IMG/VR virus record: IMGVR_UViG_3300010399_000002
Span: 50,733-114,732 of that record
Reading direction: 5' to 3' (one strand)
Length of the DNA stretch: 64,000 nucleotides
Source of the DNA: a virus
Positions 40,120 to 48,848 of the stretch are shown here, in pieces. The number at the start of each line of letters is the position of its first letter. Position 1 is the stretch's first letter. Under the pieces are notes generated by a model that saw nothing but the letters and a program-made list of their open reading frames with translations, was not told the DNA's origin and searched no databases. A program made the position numbers and the translations under genes.

Positions 40120-41418
40120 CTAGTTCCACTTGTCTAATTTTTTACGTTTGTTGAAACCGCCACCGGCTGCAACAGCTGTACTGCCTAGCGACCCGATCCA
40201 CATGAAGGTAATCGATCCACTGGTGTTTGGTGTTACAACCTTATAATTGATCTCATCTGTGCCCGAAGTGATCGTGTCCGTGTGGACTGAATCGTTCTTT
40301 AATCCCGTCTGGGCTGCGGCGTAGCTAAAAGTCTGGGTACCGTCCGCTGTGTTGTCGCGAAATGTCACAACGGTGTCACTGGTCGCGATGGTATTGGCGG
40401 AAACGTAGGCCCCAAATTCTTTCGCCGTAAACGTGAATCGTGGCAGATACTGGGCGTTTATCTCGGTGGCGTTCTGGCTGGAAAATAGGTCGCCGCTTGG
40501 AGCATAATACCTAGTTGTGTTGAAGGATTGCGCTGTACCTGGCTGCGCATCGCTGGACTCAAGAAAAAAGGTTGAGTTAGTAGCGACAAGAGAACTAGAC
40601 ACGATCCGGGCGGTGATAGTGCCCGTCCCGGTGAGGGTGCGGATGAAGTAGTTATAATCGTCCCCCGCCGCCAGGGTGTCGGTATGGGTCGTGTCCTCCT
40701 TTGTGCCCGTCTGGGTGGACGTGTAGGTCACGAGCTGCGCCCCGTCCGCTCCGTTCTTGCGCGTTCCGAAAACGGTGTCAGTGGTGCGGGCGTTGGCCGA
40801 TACCACCACGTTGAAATCTTGAGCTACGACGGCTGCTCTTATACGGTATTTCGTGTTTGCTTCTGTCGTAGTTACTGCTTGGCCTCCGTTCGGCGCAATG
40901 AATGTCGTAGTACTGGCTGTCGAAAAAGATAAGTTCGCACCGGCAAAAAATGTCACACAGTCTGTCGTGGTGGTCGGCGTGAACTGCGCCCCGATCTCTT
41001 TAATGATGATGTTGGTGGAGCCTGCACTGGAGCCTGTGACGATCTGCCAATCGGCCTCGTCGGTGTTGGCATAGGAGACGGAATTGGCGGTGTCTTCCTT
41101 GATCCCGGTTTGGGTCGAGGTATAGCTCACCGTCAGGGCGGTGGCTGCGCGGCTCTTGCGGAGCGTGATGGTGGTTGTCGCTGCGACCGTGTTGGTCGGG
41201 ACATAGACGTACATTTTGCTGAACGTCCCAGCGTCCCGCACCGGCTGTTCCATATTGGCTTCGGTCGTATTCTGAACCAGCGCCCCGGTCAGTGGCGTAT
41301 AGGTAGTGACCGGCTCCAACACCGTCACGGAACCGGCAGCCACCGCTAGAGACACGTCTGCCCAAGAGAGGGCAGCGTAAAGTAGCCCGACACCGAGAAT
41401 ATAGAAACAGCGATTCAT
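40120..41418 (-). CDS. Exported repeat protein with N-terminal signal peptide, 432 aa
   Basis: The ATG at 41418 gives MNRCFYILGVGLLYAALSWA, a signal-peptide-like start. The body has three repeats of about 110 residues, recognised by SYTSTQTGIKEDTANSVSYA, TYTSTQTGTKEDTTHTDTL and SYAAAQTGLKNDSVHTDTI. Each starts with a Thr-rich strand containing T-L-R/T-R-K-x-x-A. These look like beta-sandwich repeats. The end is basic (KRKKLDKWN). Phage virion proteins do not normally have Sec signals, so it may act outside the cytoplasm. Function unknown. Confidence 0.68.
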   Translation of the reverse strand: MNRCFYILGVGLLYAALSWADVSLAVAAGSVTVLEPVTTYTPLTGALVQNTTEANMEQPVRDAGTFSKMYVYVPTNTVAATTTITLRKSRAATALTVSYTSTQTGIKEDTANSVSYANTDEADWQIVTGSSAGSTNIIIKEIGAQFTPTTTTDCVTFFAGANLSFSTASTTTFIAPNGGQAVTTTEANTKYRIRAAVVAQDFNVVVSANARTTDTVFGTRKNGADGAQLVTYTSTQTGTKEDTTHTDTLAAGDDYNYFIRTLTGTGTITARIVSSSLVATNSTFFLESSDAQPGTAQSFNTTRYYAPSGDLFSSQNATEINAQYLPRFTFTAKEFGAYVSANTIATSDTVVTFRDNTADGTQTFSYAAAQTGLKNDSVHTDTITSGTDEINYKVVTPNTSGSITFMWIGSLGSTAVAAGGGFNKRKKLDKWN

Positions 41419-41457
41419 TATGTTAGTACCACGATGATACAAGAACCTGTGTGACCA

Positions 41458-41934
41458 TCAGTTCACAACCACCTTGCCTACACCAAAATTTGTATCGCAG
41501 TACGTGCGGACCTGGTTCTTCTGAGCTGTGGTCAGCGTAACCCCCACCACGCTGATCTCCAGCACGCGGCTCTCACCACTGCCAGTGAATTGCCACGAAA
41601 AGACAATCCCTGGCTTGAACTCCACAGTTCCGCTTGGACCTAACTGGGTCAAACCGAAAGAGCCTGTCTCCTTCAGCAGTTTTTCCACTAGGTTCTTCCG
41701 CTTGCCCTCGCTATTGGTGTTTGCTTGGATCACTCCATAAAGTGCATTGTCTGCCACGGCTGCGTGAGCGGGACACTTGGATACTGGTACGCCGCTCCAG
41801 GTCTGCGCTACATCGTCATGGGTCTCGATGATGATGCACGCACACGTATCTGGACGCCAGCGGTATGTCCGAACGGCGGCGAAGAGAGTGAGTGAGAAAG
41901 CTAGAGCTAAGAAAAATCGTCTGGTTATTTGCAT
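41458..41934 (-). CDS. Exported protein with signal peptide, 158 aa
   Basis: N-terminal MQITRRFFLALAFSLTLFAA is a clear signal or anchor sequence. The mature part has Cys residues in DTCACIIIE and KCPAH that could form disulfides, then a beta-rich domain. It is the second of three consecutive exported proteins. No family is recognised. Confidence 0.65.
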   Translation of the reverse strand: MQITRRFFLALAFSLTLFAAVRTYRWRPDTCACIIIETHDDVAQTWSGVPVSKCPAHAAVADNALYGVIQANTNSEGKRKNLVEKLLKETGSFGLTQLGPSGTVEFKPGIVFSWQFTGSGESRVLEISVVGVTLTTAQKNQVRTYCDTNFGVGKVVVN

Positions 41935-41940
41935 AATTCC

Positions 41941-43296
41941 TTAAAGTCCTGTTGTCTCGATCCACTGATAGTTAATGTCGCAACTCCCACCCGTGAGAGT
42001 TACGCTGTTCAAATTGATTGCAAGCTGTTGAGCTGTACCGCGTAAAGTCACGGACTGACCCATAGCTGGACGCCAGATATAAATGTCGTTCGGAGTAGCA
42101 GTTCCGGCCGCCATAACTCCGATCTTGTGGGCATCGATGTTTCGGACTGTACCGTCATTTATGGTAGGATTGGCTGTGTAAGCCAAAACAGAACTCACTG
42201 CGGCAGCGTTGTTTGTATCCAACGGCCGTCCTGTAATTGTAGTAGACGTTCCGCCGGAATCTGCAGTAGTACGCATCAGCAGCAGAATATCTATAATGCC
42301 TGCGGTAGTAGCCGTACAACTCATCGACACCCACGTGACGATGACTGTATTCGTAGCGTTGCCTGAAAGAACCGCGATGTCGGTTGGAGTAGCGGCTGGA
42401 GCTAATCCTTGCTTACTAGCTGCGTACGTTGTAATGTTCAATGGGAACTGTCCGGCATACAACGTACGATACAGATCTGTAGCCAACGGAGTATTTTTCC
42501 CGGCTAGTCCTGCTGCGGGCACTTGAGCCTGCATCACTGCATCCGTAACAGCCCCTCCAACAGGAACAATCACCGGTCTGAACGATACAATAGCCGCGGC
42601 CCATGGTTCGGAAGTGATTGTAGCTGTAGCTGTAACCGAATCAAGATCTCCTAAAAAACGCGACGCAGCTGCGAAAGAAAATAAACCAGACGGAGTAGTT
42701 GGATTCTGTTGCCCGGAGTCATTGGTGAAACTAGCACCAACGGTAATCGTCTGCGCTGCTGTACCTACACCAAACACTGCAAAGGCATACTCACCTGGAG
42801 CTATGGGTGCAATTGCACCGGTAGATAGAGCCGTACCGGTACCCGTACCAGAATTTGTTTGACTTGAAATCTCTGAACTGAATCTAACTGTGCCTGCAAT
42901 CTCGTAGATCTGAATTGCGATGGATGTAGCTGAACCGCCGTTGTTGCAAGTAACCGTATTAGCTCCGGCAGTAGTGGGCGTGGTCGAAAAGATAGCCACA
43001 TTGAATGCACTGCCGTTGGCAACTTGAACGGCAGAAGTGTACGTGTTACTGCGAGTGTCTGAAATGGTAGGTGCAGTTCCGTTGCCGACGCCGCACGCAA
43101 CGATGATAGTATTACCCGCCCCGTTGTTACTGGTAAAAGCCTTGGCTAGACTGGCGACGTTACCGGAACTCTTGTCCGCGGCTTTTTGGATGATTCGAAC
43201 GGTATCCCAACGATTCACTCTTACCGGTGGAGCATCTTGAGCAGACAGGCCCATTGCAAACAAAACTGCTACTAAAACCTTGTATGTCGTGTTCAT
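41941..43296 (-). CDS. Exported beta-rich protein with signal peptide, 451 aa
   Basis: The N-terminus MNTTYKVLVAVLFAMGLSAQ then DAPP looks like a signal peptide with an AQ cleavage site, as found in some soil bacteria. The body is Thr/Ala/Gly-rich with many beta strands and Cys-containing strands (VTCNNGG, WVSMSCTATTAG, GSCDIN). It could be a surface or fibre-like protein. Role unknown. Confidence 0.66.
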   Translation of the reverse strand: MNTTYKVLVAVLFAMGLSAQDAPPVRVNRWDTVRIIQKAADKSSGNVASLAKAFTSNNGAGNTIIVACGVGNGTAPTISDTRSNTYTSAVQVANGSAFNVAIFSTTPTTAGANTVTCNNGGSATSIAIQIYEIAGTVRFSSEISSQTNSGTGTGTALSTGAIAPIAPGEYAFAVFGVGTAAQTITVGASFTNDSGQQNPTTPSGLFSFAAASRFLGDLDSVTATATITSEPWAAAIVSFRPVIVPVGGAVTDAVMQAQVPAAGLAGKNTPLATDLYRTLYAGQFPLNITTYAASKQGLAPAATPTDIAVLSGNATNTVIVTWVSMSCTATTAGIIDILLLMRTTADSGGTSTTITGRPLDTNNAAAVSSVLAYTANPTINDGTVRNIDAHKIGVMAAGTATPNDIYIWRPAMGQSVTLRGTAQQLAINLNSVTLTGGSCDINYQWIETTGL

Positions 43297-43337
43297 AATG
43301 GGCCTATTGACTTTGATTCTACCACTGAAGCCTCGAA

Positions 43338-44258
43338 CTAATTGGCTGCGGTGTTGAAGACTGCATGTGCATCTGCTGCGTTCTCCTGATCCAAGTTGAC
43401 GATCTCAACACGAAAGCCATCAACCCCACCCGAAGACGTTACAGCTGCAAAATCTCGATGAGGTGGCTTAAACAGCCATGGTTGAGCGGCTTGTCCGCCA
43501 CCGACACCGATTGCTTCCGAACTCTCAACACCGTTGGCGATAAGAAATACTCGAGCACGATAAGTAGTCGAACACCAAACTGTCACTTGCCAGAGCTTCT
43601 GAGTCCCTAGATCCGCGGTATCGAGATTCGCCTCGGCGCCGGCTGCTAGGGCTGACGACACAACGTAATCTGAAACTGGTGTAGTAGGCGTATCCGAACC
43701 GCCACCAGTAATAACGTCAACCTGAAGCCGCCCGGTGTTGGCCGTACGAACACGGTCCCAGGTAGTTCCGTTGTAGCCCATCATGAATCCGCCGACTCCG
43801 GGAACAGTGGGATTGGCTGTAGCATCGGCGAGTACTGCGGCGGCAGGCAACTCGGTGTCCGCTGTAATGGAACCGGATGTAACAGTCACATCGTTATTGG
43901 CTCCTAGATTAACAAGCAAACCGTCAACGGCTGTACCTGGAGCGCGGTCCCATGTGGCGCTATCCCAAACCATCAGAAATGCGCCTACTGCTGGACAAGT
44001 TGGATTGGCAAAGTTGTCCGTCAAAGCTGCGGCGGCAGGCAACTCGGTATCGACAGTAACAGTGCCGGTAATCGTTACGTCATTGTTGGCTCCGAGATTG
44101 ACGAGTGCTCCATCTGCTGTATTACCCGGAGCTCGATCCCAATTTGTGCCGTCAAACAGGAACGGAAAATTTCCGACGATCTGGACGTCGTTGGCTGGAG
44201 CGGGTAGATTGTCTCCACCGAGTGAAGCTCCCCAAATGTAAGATCTCAAATCCGCCAT
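43338..44258 (-). CDS. Structural protein with tandem NGTTWDR-type repeats, 306 aa
   Basis: Two repeats of about 57 residues share TELPAAAALTDNFANPTCPA or its near-identical partner, VWDSATWDRAPGTAVDG and NLGANNDVTVT. The preceding GNFPFLFDGTNWDRAPG is a third, shorter copy. The C-terminal domain (QPWLFKPPHRDFAAV...FRVEIVNLDQENAADAHA) resembles the C-terminal half of the gene at 44759, so both may be decoration or fibre proteins. Confidence 0.68.
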   Translation of the reverse strand: MADLRSYIWGASLGGDNLPAPANDVQIVGNFPFLFDGTNWDRAPGNTADGALVNLGANNDVTITGTVTVDTELPAAAALTDNFANPTCPAVGAFLMVWDSATWDRAPGTAVDGLLVNLGANNDVTVTSGSITADTELPAAAVLADATANPTVPGVGGFMMGYNGTTWDRVRTANTGRLQVDVITGGGSDTPTTPVSDYVVSSALAAGAEANLDTADLGTQKLWQVTVWCSTTYRARVFLIANGVESSEAIGVGGGQAAQPWLFKPPHRDFAAVTSSGGVDGFRVEIVNLDQENAADAHAVFNTAAN

Positions 44259-44260
44259 TG

Positions 44261-44482
44261 TTAGGTCTCCTTGGACATACCTGCTGTCCTAATCTTCTGG
44301 TCTAGCACAATAATCTGCCCCTCGGTTTGTTCAATACGTTCCTTCTCCGCAGCAATCTTATCGTGCAGTTCTTCGACGTGTAACTTTGCCTGCTCCACCG
44401 CAACCTCGTACTGCATACGTTGGATCTGCATCCGTCGCAACTCCAACTGACGTGAACGTTCCATCCCATTTGACTCAGCCAT
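44261..44482 (-). CDS. Coiled-coil protein, 73 aa
   Basis: The ATG at 44482 is preferred: it lies just inside the end of the previous gene. From about residue 10 to 65 the sequence is a continuous charged helix (RMQYEVAVEQAKLHVEELHD, KERIEQTEGQIIVLDQK), so a coiled coil is likely. It could be a chaperone or trimerisation factor. No family recognised. Confidence 0.6.
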   Translation of the reverse strand: MAESNGMERSRQLELRRMQIQRMQYEVAVEQAKLHVEELHDKIAAEKERIEQTEGQIIVLDQKIRTAGMSKET

Positions 44483-44762
44483 CTTTCTTCTCCGCCACCT
44501 CAACCGGCTGACTTGCTACCATCTCCCCTGTTTGTGGATTGATATTGTATCTGCCTGACAGTCCATACTTCGACAACGTCTTGATGATCCAAGACTGGTA
44601 AGCTTCTTGAACCATAAGCAGATTGTGTGAAGCGGCCTGCATAGCTGCTGAACGCAAACGGAACTCAACCAGATCTCCGGGACCCATCTTCGGATGAACA
44701 ACCGGAGCAGGAACCGAAATTGGAGTTGCCTTAGACTTCTTTGCCTTGATCTTATGTCTCAC
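44475..44762 (-). CDS. Hypothetical structural-region protein, 95 aa
   Basis: The N-terminus is basic and Pro-rich (KAKKSKATPISVPAPVV); the rest is helical (AMQAASHNLLMVQEAYQSW) and ends with a short NPQTGEM segment. It overlaps the previous gene by four bases. Function unknown. Confidence 0.6.
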   Translation of the reverse strand: MRHKIKAKKSKATPISVPAPVVHPKMGPGDLVEFRLRSAAMQAASHNLLMVQEAYQSWIIKTLSKYGLSGRYNINPQTGEMVASQPVEVAEKKDG

Positions 44763-45244
44763 GAATCAACCTCATCCCACCATATGGTGGCATATACGTT
44801 AGCCGGATTCTCCGGATCGAGATTTGTTACCGTTACACGGAAGTTCTCATCTACGCCGTTACCAACCAACTTACAGAAGTTCTTATCTGGTGGTCTGAAA
44901 TAGTCGTTGGGATCTTTACTTAGGCCTCCCGTAAACCTCGTACCAAACTCCAACTCAATGGCTCCGTCCCGTGACTTGAAAACCCACTTACAAGCAACTG
45001 AAGATGAAAAGTCTGCGCCGATCAACTTTCCTGTCTTGCTAGCAGCGATGGTTGTACCGTCTAAATCGACTGAGCTTCCAGCTGCAAGATTGTCTGAAGA
45101 TAGAACATCTCGTACCGGATACGCCGCGACTAATGGTGTAAAACGTTCACGGTGTCTTTCCTGACCGTCATACAGAACAACTTCTGTATCGGTCTGTTTA
45201 CCCGAACCTTCCGGGCTGGGCATTCCGATGAAGCCGTCGGCCAT
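44759..45244 (-). CDS. Decoration-like protein, 161 aa
   Basis: The C-terminal half (YFRPPDKNFCKLVGNGVDE then FRVTVTNLDPENPANVYATI) matches the end of 43338-44258 in spacing and motifs. The N-terminal half (SVDLDGTTIAASKTGKLIGA) is beta-rich. It may be a capsid-surface protein. The similarity between the two is visible by eye only. Confidence 0.6.
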   Translation of the reverse strand: MADGFIGMPSPEGSGKQTDTEVVLYDGQERHRERFTPLVAAYPVRDVLSSDNLAAGSSVDLDGTTIAASKTGKLIGADFSSSVACKWVFKSRDGAIELEFGTRFTGGLSKDPNDYFRPPDKNFCKLVGNGVDENFRVTVTNLDPENPANVYATIWWDEVDS

Positions 45245-45252
45245 AGCATCCT

Positions 45253-45855
45253 TTACGCGTACGCTGGCAAGTACTGACTACGAATCTGATCGAGAGTCGC
45301 CTTAGGAAACGCTGCAATTCGACTATCCGGACTGGCGTTCACAACAAAAGCGTGATTTGCTGCTAATGACATTACAGTTGTATTGAAATTCCTAGCCCAC
45401 TCTTCGTGCTCGGACTGACCTCGGCCTCTGGATGACCAAGAATAGTCTGGATACCAGCGATCCGTACCGCTGTAATCAAAACCTAACAGAATGATCTGCT
45501 TGGCACCTTTGAGAGCCGCAAGGTTAAGAGCAGCATAACCACTCGTACCGCCAAAATGTACACTACCTTGAACTTCACTCAGACCCAACAACCGAAGACG
45601 AGTAAGATACTGCACACCACGAAACTCGCCGCGTTGATCTGGTGGTATGGCCAAATACCTTTCACCGCCGAACGATTGGATATGTTCCTTGCGATTGGCC
45701 ATCCACATAACGTCTGCTGAAAACAGAGCAGTTGCCCAGGGCAGGTATCGACTGGCGTCGTTGATGGTTACCACCACCTGCCCCCGCAACAACTCGAAGT
45801 CAAAGCTGCGCAGAGACGGGCCTCCTCCTACGAGGAAAACCTTATCCCAGGGCAT
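45253..45855 (-). CDS. GGGPSL-type protein (MptE/DUF115-like), copy 3
   Basis: N-terminus VFLVGGGPSLRSFDFELLR, then DASRYLPWATALFSADVMW and AKQIILLGFDYSG. It follows the same plan as the tandem pair at 36421-37680 but sits in the capsid block, beside the SAP-domain gene, overlapping it by 14 bases. Function unknown. Confidence 0.65.
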   Translation of the reverse strand: MPWDKVFLVGGGPSLRSFDFELLRGQVVVTINDASRYLPWATALFSADVMWMANRKEHIQSFGGERYLAIPPDQRGEFRGVQYLTRLRLLGLSEVQGSVHFGGTSGYAALNLAALKGAKQIILLGFDYSGTDRWYPDYSWSSRGRGQSEHEEWARNFNTTVMSLAANHAFVVNASPDSRIAAFPKATLDQIRSQYLPAYA

Positions 45856-46240
45856 TCTCCAACCTCTTTTGCATATCCCGCTTACTGCCTGTAGTATCGA
45901 GCTTCAGCGACTTGCACTTGGCTCGAAGCTGGTTCATGGACATCGAAGCCAGATCCAAAACCTTTTCTTCCTTTGGTTCTGCTTCTTTGACCTGTTGGGC
46001 CGCCTTGCGGACCGGTTGCACGGTCTGCGTGGCTGGCACTACATGAAGGTAACCGGTCCGACACATCTGCAAAGCTATCTGCCTTGCTTGCGAACCGTCC
46101 GATGCCAAATCTCCGAGAGTAATTACATCGCCTGGTTGCTTCTCGACTCCGCTGATCGTAAGTTGTCGAGCTGCTTTGAAGGCAATACTCGGATCATCGA
46201 CATTGATAGACGACACGGCTGGTTGCACCAGCGCTGGCAT
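45842..46240 (-). CDS. SAP-domain protein in the capsid block, 132 aa
   Basis: The last 40 residues (SMSMNQLRAKCKSLKLDTTG then SKRDMQKRLENAL) match a SAP helix-linker-helix DNA-binding motif. The N-terminal half has beta strands (VEKQPGDVITLGDLASDGSQ). It lies just downstream of the major capsid gene. SAP-type ends occur in some phage head-associated proteins; a DNA-contact role is inferred. Confidence 0.7.
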   Translation of the reverse strand: MPALVQPAVSSINVDDPSIAFKAARQLTISGVEKQPGDVITLGDLASDGSQARQIALQMCRTGYLHVVPATQTVQPVRKAAQQVKEAEPKEEKVLDLASMSMNQLRAKCKSLKLDTTGSKRDMQKRLENALG

Positions 46241-46255
46241 AGGTACTCCTTTCCT

Positions 46256-47245
46256 TTACGCGACGATGCTGTCGAAGAAATAGCCTAGATCGGCTGAGAT
46301 CTTCTTTTGATCGAACGCCATCTCGATCTCCACCCGATCCGATGCCAGTGCCTCCATACGGAAGCGCTTGATGCGGTTCCCTTGAGCACCGGCGCCGAGA
46401 TGACCTGTCCAGCTGAACGTGTAGCCTGAAGCTGGGGTCATCAACCCGGGTGATGGAGGTGAATAAAAGAGCCCTACCTTTTTCCCACCGATGAAAGAAT
46501 GGGTGGCGGTAGCTGCTCCTTCTTTCGCCGTGTTCTCGATTGACTTCATGATGAACACGCGATCAACCTTGAACAGTGCTGCGATCTCCGTCAGGTCGAC
46601 CATAGCTGGACCGTTGGGAGTCTGCCCGTACTTGACCCGATCGACGAACTGCGGATGGTTGACCAAGTACTTCAGGACCGAGTAACCCATCACGAGCGTG
46701 TTGGGCTCGAAACCGGTAGACTGAAGAACAACTTCCTTACCGGCCCAAATGTTCTCAATGGGCGTGGCGTTGGCATTGTTCCACTGAAGCACCTGACCGG
46801 AGCCCGGAGCTGAAGCGACGCCGGTGATATCCGTAGTCCAGATACCAGTACCGAAGAACTTCGACACGAACAACTTCTCTCTCTTGATCAGAGCCTTCAG
46901 CGTTACAAAGGCTGTTGCTTCCTGATCGAGATTGATAGGTACGTCGGCGTTCGAACGGACCTGATCGGGAATATCCTGGTGGAAAGCGTACAGATGGGCA
47001 AAGTACGTATCGGTACCGGGCTTGTAACCGGAACCGACCGACTCTGTGCTCACCGCACGAACCTCCATCTCGTCCCGGTTCCAGTAAGCGTGGTCGTACG
47101 TGTAATAGCTGTCCGACTGCTTCTGAACGGGAATGTTGGGAAAGACATCGGCCGCAATGAAATTTTTCTGGTCCTGGATATAAGCGACCGAGAAATTCGT
47201 TAGCGGACGGTTGACATGGACATCGCCTGGAGTTGGCAGAGGCAT
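46256..47245 (-). CDS. Major capsid protein
   Basis: The 329-residue protein has the E-loop-like start (DVHVNRPLTNFSVAYIQDQK), FIAADVFPNIPVQKQSDSYY, and the capsid-type VVLQSTGFEPNTLVMGYSVL and LFYSPPSPGLMTPASGYTFSW. These match the HK97-fold major capsid proteins of the group with the motif A-x-x-x-F-P-x-[IV]-x-V. A strong AAAGGAG site precedes the ATG. It forms the capsid shell and follows scaffold and decoration genes. Confidence 0.87.
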   Translation of the reverse strand: MPLPTPGDVHVNRPLTNFSVAYIQDQKNFIAADVFPNIPVQKQSDSYYTYDHAYWNRDEMEVRAVSTESVGSGYKPGTDTYFAHLYAFHQDIPDQVRSNADVPINLDQEATAFVTLKALIKREKLFVSKFFGTGIWTTDITGVASAPGSGQVLQWNNANATPIENIWAGKEVVLQSTGFEPNTLVMGYSVLKYLVNHPQFVDRVKYGQTPNGPAMVDLTEIAALFKVDRVFIMKSIENTAKEGAATATHSFIGGKKVGLFYSPPSPGLMTPASGYTFSWTGHLGAGAQGNRIKRFRMEALASDRVEIEMAFDQKKISADLGYFFDSIVA

Positions 47246-47288
47246 TTATTTTTTCTCCTTTCGTTTTTGAAACTGAACTGCCGACTCC

Positions 47289-47666
47289 TTATGGAGCGAC
47301 TGAACCCCTCTTGTTAAACACCATGGAAACGATCTGTCCAGCTGCGGTAGCTGCTTCCCTGGCACGACCGAGAACGTAATCCCCGGTAGCTGCGGCGATG
47401 GCTCGACCGACTGAATCGGAACCGAGATTGGCGTTCGCGGAGAACGCTGCACCGGCCTCGATCTTTGTCAAACCATCGCCTACCATGACGCAGGCTGCAC
47501 GATCAATTGCTGCTGGATCGTCCTGCAAGACACCGATGGCGTTGGCACCGTCACCAGCGACATCCACGCGGCCGTTGCTGTCCTGATTTACGAATCGATA
47601 CTGCTTGGCTGACAGATCACCGGCGGCGGGGAACGTTAGTGTTTTACCCAGATTCTCTACTGCCAT
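47289..47666 (-). CDS. Capsid decoration/stabilisation protein (DUF2190-like)
   Basis: The 125-residue protein is Gly/Ala-rich with beta strands (AIGVLQDDPAAIDRAACVMV, VGRAIAAATGDYVLG). This pattern and its place between scaffold and major capsid are typical of DUF2190-type proteins that stabilise the shell. Exact binding is not shown. Confidence 0.78.
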   Translation of the reverse strand: MAVENLGKTLTFPAAGDLSAKQYRFVNQDSNGRVDVAGDGANAIGVLQDDPAAIDRAACVMVGDGLTKIEAGAAFSANANLGSDSVGRAIAAATGDYVLGRAREAATAAGQIVSMVFNKRGSVAP

Positions 47667-47695
47667 AAGCGGTTACTCCTTTCTTTGTGATTTGG

Positions 47696-48421
47696 TTACT
47701 GCCTGGTGCTTCCCACTGCTTCGGCAGCCAATTCGGGATTGCGCTCCATGGCCAACGTGTAACCTTTGGCCAAAGTCACCTTCTCGTCCTGGCTGATTTT
47801 CTTGCCGATGGCTTCCAACTTGGCGTGTGGCGTGTTGCCGTTCCCTTCGCCTGGCTGGTCGCTACCTACGGCCTTGGTTAGCTTGCCAAGAGCCGCGTCG
47901 CCGGCCTTCATAAAAGTCACGACCTTCTCGGCTTCGGCTTCTCCGAGCTTGTCGTACAGCGACTTCATGATGAGACCTTTTTCTTCCGGCTTCCCGGGAG
48001 TATTGGGCAACTCGGTCTCGGCCCGCTTCGTGAACTCGATGACCTTCCGGGCATCCGCTTCGCGCTTGGCGATCTCGTTGGCTTCCTTGGCCGAAGTCTC
48101 GGCATCGGTTGCGCGCTTTTCGAGAGCTTCCATGCGCTTCTGGATCTCGGTCGGCACCTTGTTGGCCTTCTCGATAGCTTCGGTCATCTGGTTCTTGCGA
48201 ACCTCCGACGTGGCTTCCAAGAACGCGTCCTGCCCTTCCTCGTTGAGCTTGCTGAAGTACTCCTTCTCAGCGTCGTTCAACTTGGAAATGGCCTCGAATC
48301 GAACAGCAGCGGCCTTGGCGACTTCGAGCTCTTCTCCGATGGTCTCCAACTTCTCGACCTTGGACTCGAGTTCTTCCAAGTGCTTGTCGATCTCTTCGGG
48401 TGTCATATCTTTTGCTGGCAT
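47696..48421 (-). CDS. Scaffold / head assembly protein
   Basis: The 241-residue protein is highly charged and mostly helical (EIDKHLEELESKVEKLETIG, EIQKRMEALEKRATDAETSA). Position upstream of capsid genes and the coiled-coil composition fit a scaffold that is removed or cleaved during head maturation. An NNTPHAK-like stretch lies near the end. No enzymatic motif is present. Confidence 0.78.
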   Translation of the reverse strand: MPAKDMTPEEIDKHLEELESKVEKLETIGEELEVAKAAAVRFEAISKLNDAEKEYFSKLNEEGQDAFLEATSEVRKNQMTEAIEKANKVPTEIQKRMEALEKRATDAETSAKEANEIAKREADARKVIEFTKRAETELPNTPGKPEEKGLIMKSLYDKLGEAEAEKVVTFMKAGDAALGKLTKAVGSDQPGEGNGNTPHAKLEAIGKKISQDEKVTLAKGYTLAMERNPELAAEAVGSTRQ

Positions 48422-48496
48422 CTGTACTCCTTTCTTTGTTTATCGGATAACTGAAAGAGAACCGGATCTCCGACGGAACCCGATTCGATCTTGGTC

Positions 48497-48805
48497 TTAC
48501 CGACTTGGGTATCTCAAATGGTGGGGCTTGAACCTGGCCTGCAAAGACGAAACACGCTTACTCAATGTCTCGAGTCTCTTCTTGGCCATGTCCTTTTTCT
48601 CGTCCCACGGCACCTCGAGCTTCTCACCTTTGGGCTTCTTCTTTTTCTTGTCTTCTTCCAACTCAGCGGGCTTGGGAGGACCTTCTTTTCCGTAACGCTT
48701 GAACAGAACCACTGGTGCATGTTGGTTGGCTCCGCGGTCGACGAACGAAACCTCGTCCATATCCAACTCGGTGATCTTGTGGACCTTAATCTGCGTGGTA
48801 GCCAT
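48497..48805 (-). CDS. Protein with VDRGANQHA motif (protease-leader-like), 102 aa
   Basis: The segment LDMDEVSFVDRGANQHAPVV then LFKR is the known leader of XkdF-like phage proteases (S-x-V-D-R-G-A-N). Here it is detached from a protease body: a Lys/Glu-rich middle and an end RVSSLQARFKPHHLRYPSR, which resembles the FNPHHD tags. It may be a scaffold or a split-off piece. It lies just left of copy E. Confidence 0.62.
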   Translation of the reverse strand: MATTQIKVHKITELDMDEVSFVDRGANQHAPVVLFKRYGKEGPPKPAELEEDKKKKKPKGEKLEVPWDEKKDMAKKRLETLSKRVSSLQARFKPHHLRYPSR

Positions 48806-48848
48806 AATCCTCCATCTCAGCCCGTTATTACACTCATGTAACCCCGCC

